A stretch of 64,000 nucleotides of DNA, from the NCBI RefSeq assembly GCF_932276165.1, contig NC_063994.1:9052001-9116000 (forward strand), in the 5' to 3' direction. The translations under genes and the position numbers were made by a program. This document shows positions 36,501 to 46,136 of the stretch, piece by piece. Every line of letters begins with the position of its first letter. Within the stretch, counting starts at the first letter, position 1. The notes below the pieces were generated by a model that was not told the origin of the DNA, made no database searches, and saw only the letters and a program-made list of their open reading frames with translations. The DNA comes from Plutella xylostella. Taxonomy: Eukaryota > Arthropoda > Insecta > Lepidoptera > Plutellidae.

Positions 36501-39500
36501 TAGTTATATTTTCAAAAATAAAATTACAAATTTAACGAATTTAACTGAACAAATTTAAATCAACTCTTTTTTTTTTATTTAAATTAAATTTAAACGTTAA
36601 TTACACCAACCTGAATTTCTAAGTAATTAATGTTCCGAAAAATTTTTATAAATTCCTCATCTGGGTGGCGCGGCGGTAGAACATGCGGGGGTCCAACTGT
36701 GGGCGCGTCCAGCTCCTCGCGTCCCTCTGGGCAGCATCAGGCAGCAGCATCCTCCTCCAGCCTCGCAGCTGTAGCTCGGAGGACATCCTCTGCTACCCGA
36801 CTCGCACACTCCCAGCGCCTTCTCCTCAACAGCCAATTTGTCTCCCGGCGCCATCCATTTTTATTTATTTTTGTAGATCCATTTTCGTTTTTTAAATTTA
36901 TTACTATAAAATTATGTATGTTTATTTTCTTGATATATTGATATAATTAACGCATGATTATATGTATATTAAATTAGTCCTTTATATACGTATTTAAATT
37001 GTCCATTTTCCACATTATCACTTTTTACCACTTTAGTTCATTTTTATAATAATTTTAATTTATTATGTGGTCCGCCGGCACTGCCACGGAGGCAGGCCGG
37101 CTGGCACGGTCGCCATGTAATGAGGCGAGCAATCAAGAACACGGTTGATGTGCGAATGGACTTTATTATTAATATGAAGTACGTATTAGGAACCTATGTA
37201 TGGAGGGAAGGTGTTGCCACACTACACTAGTCAGTGACTGAGCCTTTGTGAAAAATGATGGTAGAGTGTAATTGTAAAATTTGACGTAAAATAAACTGAT
37301 ATTCTATTCTACCTTGAGCGTCCCGCTCTGGTGCACGAGTCCGAAGTACAGCGCCGGCACCGCGTTGCCGACCAGGATCAGTAGGGCGGCCAGGTAGAGC
37401 TGCCATCTGTGGGGAGAAGCGTATTGTTTATACATCTGTATCTCAGAGGTAGACAGTAGAAACGAGATATTTTACATGTATGTAAAAGAGCTTATTTAAA
37501 GAAAAAAACAAAAAAAGTGGAATTATTATATATTTTTTTTAGATGTTTATTTACTTTCACAAAAGTTTGTACAGTAATTATTACAAAAAACCACCCCTCG
37601 AAAACCGCGAGGTTTATATGGGGGTAGCTGAATCGCTGTTCATACAAAAAGAAATCACAATTTAATATTGACTTATATAGCTGTTTGTCATGCGACAATG
37701 GATCCCAGTATCAAATACTACAATCCATTTTCGCACGACTTATGTTAACTTATACATAGTTACTTGTTTGAAATACATTTCTAAACACCACCTAAAATCT
37801 GTTAATCAATAATCGACTTTTAGGTAGTGTTGTTTTAGGATCTGTTTTACTTTATTTTTATTTGTATCTAGACTGTCTAGCACTTCTGTAGGTAACTCGT
37901 TTAGTGATTTTGACAACATATATTCCCATTTTCTTTTCCCATAGAAGTTATTATAATGCGGTAACACGTACCTTGATAGGTAATTTAGTTTTCGTAACTG
38001 AGCGGGCCGATTTCTACGTTTTAATGTATTTTCAAATTAAACTTTAATATTTTCGGGCACTTTAGAAGCTTACGTTACGGTAATAAGATAAGTACTCCTA
38101 AACACAATACCGCACTTTTTAGTAAAAATGTTTTTGGGATGGCACCCTCTATTTTCAATAAACTACCAAAGGACATTAGAAACGCACAGGACATCCAAAT
38201 GTTTAAAACCAAACTTAAAAACTATTTATTAGACAAGACTTATTACAGCGTCAATGAATTCCTATCCGATACACAGTAAGTCCCAATTAATATAACTAAA
38301 TGTAGGTACTTATACAACATGAATGTGTTATCTTTAGTTTTTGCATGTTTAATGTACTTAATTTGAAATATTTGTACGCCATGTTGGCTGAGCACGGAGA
38401 AATTATATAATATACTGTAATCCATCTTAACCTAACCTGTGACTCACAAATAAATTATTTTGATTTTTGATTTTGATTTTTTGATTTTCTTTACAAATTT
38501 CTTCAGAAATGGTTGCTATTTTAATTTTATTATGGACACAAATTACTTTACAGTAACGAAATAGGCCAGCATCGTCACCTTCAAATTGAATCTTGATATG
38601 AGTGGGAACAATTAACTTTAATAGTCTAAGTTGGATGTTGTAAATTGGCTGAATATTAGATGAAAATGTTCGTCCATAGCTACTTATACCATATCCTATC
38701 AATGAGTCGGCAATTGACATGTACATCATTCTTATTATATGATATGGCAGATTATATTTTAAAATTGAAAGTTTACATGCTATTGATCTTAACTTGTTAC
38801 AAATATGGCTAATATGTGGTTTCCAGTTGAAATTGCTGTCAATTATAAGACCTAGGTACATAAGTTGCGGTACAAGTTCTAAATTGTTACATTTACAATG
38901 AATATGGTTGTCATGGAAACATCGATGCTCATGGGCTACCACATATGGTGTTACATTTGATTTCAGGTAAGGAGAATGAATGTGGACAGCCATTATACAG
39001 CCAGTATATCGAGCCGCAGCGTAATAAAATATAATGTACACTCTACAGTACAGTAGAGCCTTGATCTATCTATCTATCTATCTTACTATTTCTACTATAT
39101 AAATAAACAACTGTTTTTCAACCTAAATATATGATAATATACAACCTAACATTATGCTCTGGACTTACTTGGTGGCCTTCCTGCTCCAGCGCACAATGAC
39201 GTCCTGAGCGAGGTACAGGAATATCGGCAGCAGCGGCAGCACGAAACGGAATTCCTTGTGCGGGATGAAACTGGAAACACAATGCAAAAACTCCGTTTAT
39301 TTTCTTTATACTAATCTTGCGGTTAATATAGGTGTTGTAGCGGAGAAGGGCATCGTTTAGGCGGGTTCAAGTATGCATTGATTTGTATTTTCAATGAAAA
39401 TTACACAATTATATAAATATCAAGAAACGAGTGAAGTCACGCCTTAGCACTAGCGAGTCGTCAAGTTGCGTGTCATTTGCGTAGACCTTTGAGCTATCGG

Positions 39501-42500
39501 GAATTGTTTTGTAATCAAGTACCTAAACAGTTGAAACATGTAATTGGAAATTTAGTTCTAAGTTCTTTAGATATAAAGTCAAAGTCAAAGTCAAAATTTT
39601 TTATTCATCGTACAAATATAAAATTTTCTGATGAACGTCAATTTTTACAAATTACTCTCCGTTCGGATAAGGGGGGGCTCTTTCTATCTAAGGAGAAGAA
39701 CGGAGGCAAGAAACTCCTGAGCCATCTTTTCAAAAAAAAGACTTAAAACTAGTTGGTATACAATAGGTACTTATAAGCTTAATAATGATTATTATAATAA
39801 TATGAGCAGAGCTAACTACTTATCACAGCCATGCATTAACGTCCTCTAAGTAATCATCAATTTTATAATAAGCTTTTTTACAGAGTTTCTCTTTAATGTA
39901 ACACTTAAACTTATTCTCTGGCATTTGAGCAACTTCTGTTGGAAGCTTATTATAAAATCTAATACAGTACCCTAAAAACGATTTATTAACTTTCGCCAGA
40001 CGCATCGCTGGAAAAGCCAGCTTATGCTTGTTCCTAGTATTAATGTCATGATTACTGCCAATTGTATCAAAAGTTGAAATATTCTTTCGTACATACATTA
40101 AATTGGAAAAAATGAACTGACATGGAACTGTAAGGATGTTAATTTCTTTAAATAGTTCTCTCAATGAATCCCTGGAACCTAGTTTGTATATAGAGCGGAT
40201 GGCTCTTTTCTGTAATACAAATATAGTTTCAATATCAGCGGCTCTACCCCAAAGCAAAATGCCATACGACAATAAGCTGTGGAAATAACTAAAGTAAACT
40301 AATCTGGCGGTTTCAACGTCGGTCAGTTGTCTAATTTTCCGTACAGCAAAAGCTGCGGAGCTCAACCTTCCAGCCAATTTTTCAATGTGAGGTCCCCACT
40401 GTAACTTTGAATCTATAGTCATCCCAAGAAAGACAGTATCATTAACTAGGTCCAATTTATTCCCATCTAGAATAATGTTAGTATCGCATTGTCTAACATT
40501 CGGCAGTGTAAATTTAATACATTTCGTTTTCTTAGAATTCAATAGAAGATTATTAACGGTAAACCAATCGTGTATGTCAGATAGAATAGAATTAATTTCA
40601 TTAAAATTATTTTCACTTCTTTTAACTTTAAAAAGCAAAGAAGTATCATCAGCAAATAAAACTATATTAGTCAATTTTTCAACCATAAAAGGCAAGTCAT
40701 TAATATAAATGAGGAATAAAAATGGTCCTAGAATAGATCCTTGAGGGACGCCTATCTTTACATGAGCCCCCTGTGATTTAGTATTGTTAATATCGACCCT
40801 TTGTTGCCTCTTGTCTAAATATGAAGCTATCAAATCTAAAGCCTTTCCTCCTATTCCATAGTATCTCAGTTTCGAAATTAAAGTCTGATGGTCTACACAA
40901 TCAAACGCCTTCGATAGATCACAGAAGACTCCAATAGCATCGTGATGGTCTTCCCAGGCGTCAAATATGTGCTTAATTAACGCAGTACCGGCATCGGTTG
41001 TTGATTTGCCTTTTGTAAAACCATACTGTTGGCTATGAAACAATCGAGCTTCATTGAAATGCAAAAGCATCTGATTGAGTATGACCCTCTCAAATATTTT
41101 ACTCAAAACTGGAAGAACCGAGACAGGCCTGAAATTTGCAGGGTCCTCCATATCCCCACTCTTGAACAGAGGTATAATTTTACTCAATTTCATAAGATCT
41201 GGGAACACACCTTCAGCGATACATTTATTAAAAATGTTAGCCAAAATTGGGGCGATTTTATTAATAATAGAAAGAACAAATTTAACTGACATTCCCCACA
41301 AGTCTTCAGTTTTCTTCATATTTAAGGACTTAAATGTTTTTATAATAGTTAATGTATTAATATATCTGAATTTAAATTCCTTATCGGTTGAAGGTGCGTT
41401 CTCCTTCGCCAGGGTTTCAGCTAATGTAGCTGAAGAATCTAGGTTGCAAGTAGTCTCTAAAGGAATGTTCGTAAAAAACTCTTCAAAGACTCTCGCCACC
41501 TCGTCATTTGATGTTATTATGTCATTGCCTACCTTTAAAGATAAATTAGTCTCGCGTGTTCGATTCTTCCCCGTTTCGTTATTAATTATATTCCAAATGG
41601 CCTTAGATTTGTTAGCCGAGTCTTTAATCTTGTTATTAATAAAAATTGTCTTCGCACAGTGACAGACACATTTGTACATTTTGCTATATTTCTTCACATA
41701 AGATTGAAAGTCAGGGCGGATTATGAATGTTTTCATCTCATACAGATCATATAATGTCGCCCTGCTTTTGCGAATACCATCTGTAGCCCAGTCACAAAAT
41801 TTAATTTTATTGTCTATCAAAACTTCCTTCGTTTTAAAATTACTCTCAAACTCATCAGCTATTATCTTAAATAAGTTAGTATACATCTCATTAGAATTGC
41901 AATCTACTTTAACCTTCGGAAGTTTTTCGTCTAGTTTCTTCAAGTAATTGTCAATTTTCTTTGTAGTAATCGGTCTGCATCTCACCTTAGTTTTATTTGT
42001 CTTGTCAGTGTTTACTAAGGTAATGGTCTGCCCACTGTGGTCTGACCTCAGACAATTTATCACACTACTGTCTTTAAACTCACAGTTACAGAATATGTTA
42101 TCTAGACAAGTGGCAGACGTGGATGTAATTCTAGTTGGTTCCAGAAAGACATTAAAAAGATTAAATGATTTAAAAAGTAACAGTAATTTCGACCCATTAG
42201 GAGAGTCACTTAATAGGTCAACATTAAAGTCACCACACACTATTACTTCCTTTTTACTATTGGAAGCTAACCTTAGAACATCCTCCATGACAGTCTCAAA
42301 GGTAATGAAATCACCAGTAGGTGGCCTGTAGGTACATACTATTATATACTTGTTTAGCTCTGCACATGAAATTTCTATATGGTGTTTAACAGAAAGAGCA
42401 ACTATGTCCTTTCGTTCTTTACATTTACAATTTTCTTTAAGAAATATAAGTGACCCGCCATGCTCGTTGCACTTTCTGTTAAAACAGCTTATAAGTTTGT

Positions 42501-45341
42501 AATTTTTCAATTGGAACATCATTTGATTCTCGTCTAACCAATGTTCTGTGATACATAAACAATCAATGTTAAATTTTTCCGAAAATAGTTCTATTTCTAA
42601 CAATTTAGAAGAAAGACTCTGAATATTCTGATGTACCAATTTAAATTCATTCTTAAATGTCTTGTCCTTTAATATTTTTGAGCCGAGAGAGCAGTGAACT
42701 GAATCAATCTTTATATCAATGCTATGATGCTCTCCCGTTGTCTGGAAATCTAATTTAAATCTACTGTACTATTACTATTATCAGTATTACTACTGACGGT
42801 GTCAATAGGGACACAAGTTTTCGTTTATAAGTTCTTTGTTTCGCTAATAAATAAAAAATAAGTACTAATTACCTGTACAGAGCCACATGCAACGCCACCA
42901 CAGCTACCAACAGCACCCCCTGAGTGTTCTCGCGGGGGCGACGTAGCACGGAGTAGAACGCGACTACCACCGGGACGAGGTTGATACCGAGCACTGCGGG
43001 CAGGCCTTGCGTCAGGTACCAGTGCCTGTGGGGTGAGAGAAATGGTGTAAATGTGCAAGTTTATAGATTTTAGACAAGCTGGATAAGGAAGGCCGAGGAA
43101 AGATTGGCCGCGTCATTGAGGGGAATAAAATGTTATTGTTTGTCCTTTGAAGACCTCCATTGAAAAGGTAGGTTGGGTCATCTTAGCGTGTCACTAGAGA
43201 TTAACTTAGCCATTAGCCAGTCAGATTAGCAGCCAGTAGCTGATTGCCCAGGGTTCTATAACCGTTGTTGTACTGAAGATATTTCTTAACGGTTGCAATA
43301 AAATCGGCCTCATGATCACGGCAATGTCAAAACGCATTGCCAAACCCATTGTCGAAACAAAAACACTGCATTTCTAACGTAGTTCATAAAACCAAGTACT
43401 TATAGCCTGGCAAGTTAGTAGCATTTTGGATTGGCAGACCAACCTTCGCCTATGGAAAGCTACTTGTACTTGGGTGGCCCAACAGTGGCACCATAAAAAT
43501 AAACAAGAACATCATACCACGGGTGCTGCCCGTAGAAAGAAGAGATGTCGTGCAGCACATTGAAGCGGAAGAACTCCCAGGGCGTGGCGACGGGCGCGCC
43601 GTGGCAGTACGAGTCCAGCCCCACCAGCGCCGAGGCTGTCAGGAGACTGGGAGGAGAGGTTGTGAGATAAATAAATATGATGATGAAGACCTGTTATCCC
43701 TCATCTGGGACATAGGGCTTGAAGAGGCCAGCCCCGTTTCCCGAGTAGGATCTCCTTGTCGATGAGCGTTTGGTCAGTCACCTCCCACAGCCTAACATTG
43801 GAGAAAGTTTGTGTCCAGTAGATCCCCAGTATGCGTCTCAAACATTTGTTCATATGATTTATTTTATGTTTTTTATATGATGCATTCATATGATGGATTC
43901 TACTAGTTGCTTGTTCATGTTTAATTATAATTATTAATCTGGTCCATGACACGAAACTCTACCGGTTGAGCGAACACGCCAAAATATGCATCACAGATTT
44001 ATCGGTAAGAGACACAGTATTGTAGTGGTATTGTAGCATTCCATAAAAGAGACCTATGTCCATCCATGGATGATTAAGGGCTGATACTAATGTTACAAGT
44101 TGCAAATACTCACGCAATAGGCAGATAGGTCTTCAGGAACAGCTTGGGGCGGCCCTGGTTAGTGGTGTAGAGGTTGTAAGCTCCGAGCACGATCCACAGC
44201 GGGGCGGACGTGGGGCGCAGGAACACCGACACGCAGGCGAGGGCCACCCAGCGGTTGTCCTCTGAAAGAGATAGCATGTTTGTTAGGAGGAATATACGAT
44301 GTAGTTGTGCTGATAAGCTCATCCGTCTTGTTGTCTTGTTTGTTTTAATAATTTTTGCAGTGAAAGAATATTAAGCCATAGACATTTTTGTTGTCTTTTT
44401 ATTGCTCATTGAGGGTTCAGTTTTGCAATACTTTATCAATCTAGACTCCTGAGTGATAGTATAAAAAAAAATTACACTTTACTGTATCAGGGCTACCAGA
44501 TGAATCATTAACTGCTGAATAGCTACTCATATAATAGCTTATACACAAGTACCTCAGTTTAGTAAATTTTAAAGCAACACAGCAACTGACCTTTCTCATA
44601 AAAGCTGGTCTTCCCACCCTTGAACGGGAAGATGGAAAGGGCAATGGTGACCAGCGCCGTCTCCGTGGTCTGCAGCAAGGTTCTGCCAGATGTGTAGAAC
44701 CAGAACCATGAGGTCAGCGCGAGGAACAGGCCCCACTTGCGTTCACCCGTCCACTTGTAGAAGCTGTAGTCGGCGACTGCGCTGAGCAGGGCTTGCAGGA
44801 TACGGGGTAACAGGACCTGGAAGGAAAGGGAATTTATGTAAGGTTTCTCATGGTTACATTTATAAGTCAGTTGCCATTTCATGTTGCAAATAAGAACATA
44901 GCTTTTTCTTATGTGTTGGTGTAGTGAATGCTAACTAACAATATGCGAAAATAACATCTTTAAACAAACAGACAACTTGCCAATTAAGAAAACAAAAGAC
45001 AAACTTGCCACAAGATAAACAATACTGATTTACATAAATACTCAATGAGTTATTAATAAGTTTGTAAAGAACATTACCAGCGCTTCGGGATGGTCCAGTC
45101 CAGTGAACTTGAGCACCGCATACACAGCGGAGATCACGCCGGGGTACAGGTAGCTTCGGATGCCCTTCTGCCACTCCCAGGTCACCGCTCCATACCCGAA
45201 GACCTGCTTGTGGGCCACTTCCAGGGTCTGCCAGTACTCGTCCGGCACGTACCACGTCTGCACCAGGAACACCGACAGGATCCTCACAACCACGATGATG
45301 GAAGCCACCTGCAGAGGCCTCAGCCCCTTCAACAAAGCCAT
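24520..45341 (-). CDS. PIGB: GPI mannosyltransferase 3 (PIG-B), 10 coding exons
   Basis: Exons on the minus strand: 45341-45078, 44816-44591, 44261-44114, 43646-43518, 43025-42873, 39270-39169, 37406-37313, 25758-25673, 25106-24875 and 24597-24520 (TAA). Joined they give an in-frame protein of 503 residues, against about 554 in human. PIG-B is a multi-pass ER-membrane GT-C enzyme (GT22) that adds the third mannose of the GPI anchor from dolichol-phosphate-mannose. Diagnostic motifs: VPDEYWQTLEVAH with the catalytic-loop acidic pair near residue 33, TWEWQKGIRSYLYP, PRILQALLSAVADYS, LRPTSAPLW, HPWHWYLTQGLPAVLG across the exon 4/5 join, IPHKEFRFVLPLLP in exon 6, and MPCHSTPLYSHLHIN across exons 8/9. 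Hydrophobic segments alternate throughout. Introns 5, 6 and 7 carry LINE, nested LINE relics, and LINE plus SINE plus LTR element respectively. Sequence is GC-richer than the surrounding introns. Confidence 0.93.
25478..25654. repeat. MITE with near-perfect 30-bp inverted ends
   Basis: TTATAGTGTGACCATTAGTG at the left is inverted at the right (ATTAATGGTCACACTATAA), continuing through CTGTGCACTC/GAGTGCACAG. It lies about 20 bases downstream of PIG-B exon 8 donor. Confidence 0.85.
26157..28972 (-). pseudogene. LINE ORF2 (endonuclease + reverse transcriptase), broken by a one-base deletion
   Basis: Two overlapping pieces, 28972-27092 and 27029-26157, match the intact ORF2 at 39823-42639. At 27101-27104 this copy has CCCC where the sister has CCCCC (40767-40771). 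The shift ends the upper piece just before the catalytic FADD region. AP endonuclease motifs (ITEHWL, VCGDFNVD, RSDHSGQ) and RT motifs (CDLSKAFDCVDH, FADDTSLL) are present. The listed first codon is GTG; the frame stays open upstream to about 29107 with no ATG at the start. Confidence 0.85.
29083..30936 (-). CDS. LINE ORF1 protein, 617 residues
   Basis: Start taken at the ATG giving MSRMMTRKVQSRDLE. Residues up to about 250 are coiled coil. A Thr/Ala/Gly-rich segment with a 24-bp DNA repeat (GLSGTTTGLSGTTT) lies near 29880-30075. The C-terminal third (YSDRLGKDFGHMLG..., IFIMVGNSLGVSKSDIHRSF) is globular and vaguely like the SGNH/esterase domain of some LINE ORF1 proteins; I cannot confirm catalytic residues. 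It overlaps the open frame of ORF2 by about 30 bases. Confidence 0.7.
   Translation of the reverse strand: MSRMMTRKVQSRDLEIQLRTALEDLKASRDLSSQLMAEREDNEKEFDSLLKKNTDLKNVIAEMDIQYQDLQGKCDELEIVLRSNTECQDLYEAALTKICSLEHQLAEAHTEIQQINEAHASEETNKTMALYDELVTLHHTPMPTIDLTTPSKSINIKGANRLKKYIKINKYIRKSERALKKHKTYLPLKKDRVRLQLLVNKYEEQMSDYNQKLADNNQECEFNMAMLQSRLATLKSALDQRTVEYENQLLVLRSVGLVRVEMLPEKSSPAEASTASPEATTTTSEATNSIPLATTELTTGLPRATTRLLAATTSIPLATTGLTTGLSGTTTGLSGTTTGLSGTTTILPRATTRLLAATTSLPTAAPSSEVIQSGSAAADVFQASTKKLHRKPTYSQAASRIVGNKQLPKMSPTTLTRLTTSSSNSSEDYSTVVYSDRLGKDFGHMLGNHVNGKVVNYCYPELTFGQIVELISERSHTDKTTIFIMVGNSLGVSKSDIHRSFAILEGLPTKHVFVCAFPYSCTLPDKCNYMTCSLNKTMYNACCKSDCINFFDTNLYVDNFKLTWDSLFLSSNQKRRLATEVAHLINSVISIITKKTCVPIDIVSSNTDNSYTTVDLN
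31770..31999 (-). repeat. tRNA-derived SINE in PIG-B intron 7
   Basis: The minus strand begins GGCCGACTGGTGTAGTGG with A-box character, then B box GGTTCGATCCC, and ends in an ATT-rich tail next to poly(A). Same general class as the SINE at 3588-3810. Confidence 0.75.
32080..32190 (-). repeat. 3' LTR
   Basis: Same 111 bp as 37116-37226, preceded on the minus strand by the polypurine tract. Confidence 0.93.
36610..36870 (-). other. GC-rich island inside the LTR element, possible gag remnant
   Basis: A 200-bp GC-rich block stands out in an AT-rich interior, about 250-500 bp inside the 5' LTR where gag would begin. One minus-strand frame reads NWLLRRRRWECASRVAEDVL and then, after a stop, PRHPDEEFIKIFRNINY. 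Either a relic of gag or captured host sequence; uncertain. Confidence 0.3.
37116..37226 (-). repeat. 5' LTR
   Basis: 111 bp with TG...CA ends on the minus strand; carries AATAAA. Followed immediately by the primer-binding site at 37115-37102. Confidence 0.93.
37795..39041 (-). pseudogene. LINE relic (RT C-terminal end) split by an insertion
   Basis: The minus strand at 39041-38481 reads the RT C-terminal region (MYLGLIIDSNFNWKPHI, YGRTFSSNIQPI...) and resumes at 38029-37795 (RKLNYLSRYVLPHYN...LKVDY stop). Between them sits a plus-strand fragment of another LINE. The break falls at ICKEN/TLKRR and GAAAAT appears on both sides, as expected for a target duplication. It lies in PIG-B intron 6. 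Confidence 0.75.
38035..38480 (+). pseudogene. Short 5'-truncated LINE tail inserted in the relic
   Basis: Plus-strand reading at about 38130-38275 gives MAPSIFNKLPKDIRNAQD...LLDKTYYSVNEFL, a C-terminus common to lepidopteran LINE ORF2 proteins. The 3' UTR ends in a (TTTTGAT)n tail near 38458-38480. Confidence 0.75.
39569..42827 (-). mobile_element. LINE, 5'-truncated second copy with 10-bp target duplication
   Basis: TAAGTTCTTT flanks both sides (39559-39568 and 42828-42837). The 3' end carries the (GTCAAA)n tail. It lacks nearly all of ORF1 but keeps ORF2 intact. It lies in PIG-B intron 5. Only scattered differences separate it from the copy at 25.9-31.0 kb. Confidence 0.92.
39823..42639 (-). 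CDS. LINE ORF2: AP endonuclease and reverse transcriptase, intact, 938 residues or more
   Basis: Domains in order: apurinic-like endonuclease (HQNIQSL near the start, ITEHWL, CTYRPPTGD, VCGDFNVD, TCLDNIF, RSDHSGQ), a linker, then reverse transcriptase (FRPVSVLPVLSKIFERV, YGFTKGKSTTDAG, CDLSKAFDCVDH, GVPQGSILGPFLFLIYINDL, FADDTSLL). No RNase H. The layout fits Jockey/CR1-type LINEs. The annotated first codon is TTG and the frame is open further 5', so the real start is upstream. No stop or shift within the ORF, but without ORF1 this copy is not autonomous. Confidence 0.88.
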   Translation of the reverse strand: MVHQNIQSLSSKLLEIELFSEKFNIDCLCITEHWLDENQMMFQLKNYKLISCFNRKCNEHGGSLIFLKENCKCKERKDIVALSVKHHIEISCAELNKYIIVCTYRPPTGDFITFETVMEDVLRLASNSKKEVIVCGDFNVDLLSDSPNGSKLLLLFKSFNLFNVFLEPTRITSTSATCLDNIFCNCEFKDSSVINCLRSDHSGQTITLVNTDKTNKTKVRCRPITTKKIDNYLKKLDEKLPKVKVDCNSNEMYTNLFKIIADEFESNFKTKEVLIDNKIKFCDWATDGIRKSRATLYDLYEMKTFIIRPDFQSYVKKYSKMYKCVCHCAKTIFINNKIKDSANKSKAIWNIINNETGKNRTRETNLSLKVGNDIITSNDEVARVFEEFFTNIPLETTCNLDSSATLAETLAKENAPSTDKEFKFRYINTLTIIKTFKSLNMKKTEDLWGMSVKFVLSIINKIAPILANIFNKCIAEGVFPDLMKLSKIIPLFKSGDMEDPANFRPVSVLPVLSKIFERVILNQMLLHFNEARLFHSQQYGFTKGKSTTDAGTALIKHIFDAWEDHHDAIGVFCDLSKAFDCVDHQTLISKLRYYGIGGKALDLIASYLDKRQQRVDINNTKSQGAHVKIGVPQGSILGPFLFLIYINDLPFMVEKLTNIVLFADDTSLLFKVKRSENNFNEINSILSDIHDWFTVNNLLLNSKKTKCIKFTLPNVRQCDTNIILDGNKLDLVNDTVFLGMTIDSKLQWGPHIEKLAGRLSSAAFAVRKIRQLTDVETARLVYFSYFHSLLSYGILLWGRAADIETIFVLQKRAIRSIYKLGSRDSLRELFKEINILTVPCQFIFSNLMYVRKNISTFDTIGSNHDINTRNKHKLAFPAMRLAKVNKSFLGYCIRFYNKLPTEVAQMPENKFKCYIKEKLCKKAYYKIDDYLEDVNAWL

Positions 45342-45348
45342 TCTCCCG

Positions 45349-45770
45349 CCTAAAAACACCAAAGAGGTTACATGTCTCGGCTATAAATAGAAAAACTAAC
45401 GTGCTGCGTTTTAAAATAGTACGCTGGTAGCGATTTAATTAACTGTTGAGGGGAGCAAGTTGATCGGAAACAAACTAGTTCTAATTAGATTTTGGAAAGT
45501 TGTCGAGCTTATGAAGCGAAACAAACTTTACGCGAGAGTGTCAACGACGCGTCCCTCCAAATATCGGGAAATTGAATGGAAGCTACCGTATTACCTCAAA
45601 TCAAATGCACATTAAAAGATTCTTAGTTGTTTTTACATGGAAAATCTTCTTTATATCGTTAAATAATCATAATAAACATAAAATTACAAAATAAATCTAC
45701 TAACCTCAATCGTCACCGCCGCGTAGTAGTGCTGACTAAAACCGTTTTTACTGGACAGAATTACCGAATC
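45349..45770 (-). other. PIGB: Probable non-coding first exon and 5' UTR of PIG-B
   Basis: The coding exon is preceded on the minus strand by a good acceptor (TTTTTAG at 45351-45350, eight bases before the ATG). A matching donor GAG|GTTAGT lies at 45705/45704, so a short non-coding exon at about 45770-45705 is likely, with a roughly 355-base intron. The exact transcription start is not visible. Confidence 0.5.
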
Positions 45771-46136
45771 ACATCCGATTTTTTATGGAATCGATTAATC
45801 GTGTTGGAACGCTAAATCGATAAATACCGATATAGCACATCACTTTAGTTGTAATTACGTTCGGAAACAGGACGAGGTTGAGTTAATTTCTGCTGTGAAA
45901 TGCGATTATTCGAAACAACAATTTAATTAACTTTATTAAATAATAGAACAAGTATTGTTCATTATTTAATTTAATCGTCGAAACTTAATAAATCTTGGAA
46001 ACTAAATCAATGACAGAAAATCATAACTGACGTACACACTTTCAGAACGTTAGTTTTTAATGTTGATTTTTGTGGAAAAACAGCGGAGGAATCAGAATTC
46101 TCATTTTTATTAAAATTATGCTATAAAATTGCGAAT
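45770..46136. promoter_or_regulatory. Divergent promoter region of PIG-B (minus) and CEP97 (plus)
   Basis: The two genes start head to head: the PIG-B non-coding exon begins near 45770 and the CEP97 ATG is at 46137. The interval has no repeat that I recognise and no clear TATA box. Two ATCGAT cores, near 45791 and 45822 (the second within AATCGATAAATACC), resemble the insect DRE/DREF element of housekeeping promoters. That reading is inference. Confidence 0.45.

Larger units (their letters stand above)
32080..37226 (-). mobile_element. Non-autonomous LTR retrotransposon, 5147 bp, no gag-pol
   Basis: Two 111-bp LTRs (32080-32190 and 37116-37226) look identical and are flanked by a 4-bp duplication CTAG (32076-32079, 37227-37230). 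On the minus strand the LTR runs TGTAGTGTGG...CTCATTACA and contains AATAAA. Directly after the 5' LTR is TGGCGACCGTGCCA (37115-37102), a primer-binding site of the tRNA-Arg type used by some Ty3/gypsy elements of insects. Before the 3' LTR is GAAAAGGGGGAAGG (32204-32191), a polypurine tract. The 4.9-kb interior is very AT-rich with no retroviral-type ORF. It inserted in PIG-B intron 7. Confidence 0.93.

Noticed and set aside
32400..36600. Search for a host gene or gag-pol in the AT-rich interior of the LTR element
   Set aside because: Only short ORFs, such as 33444-33695, which is Phe/Tyr-rich from AT-rich sequence; no domain seen.
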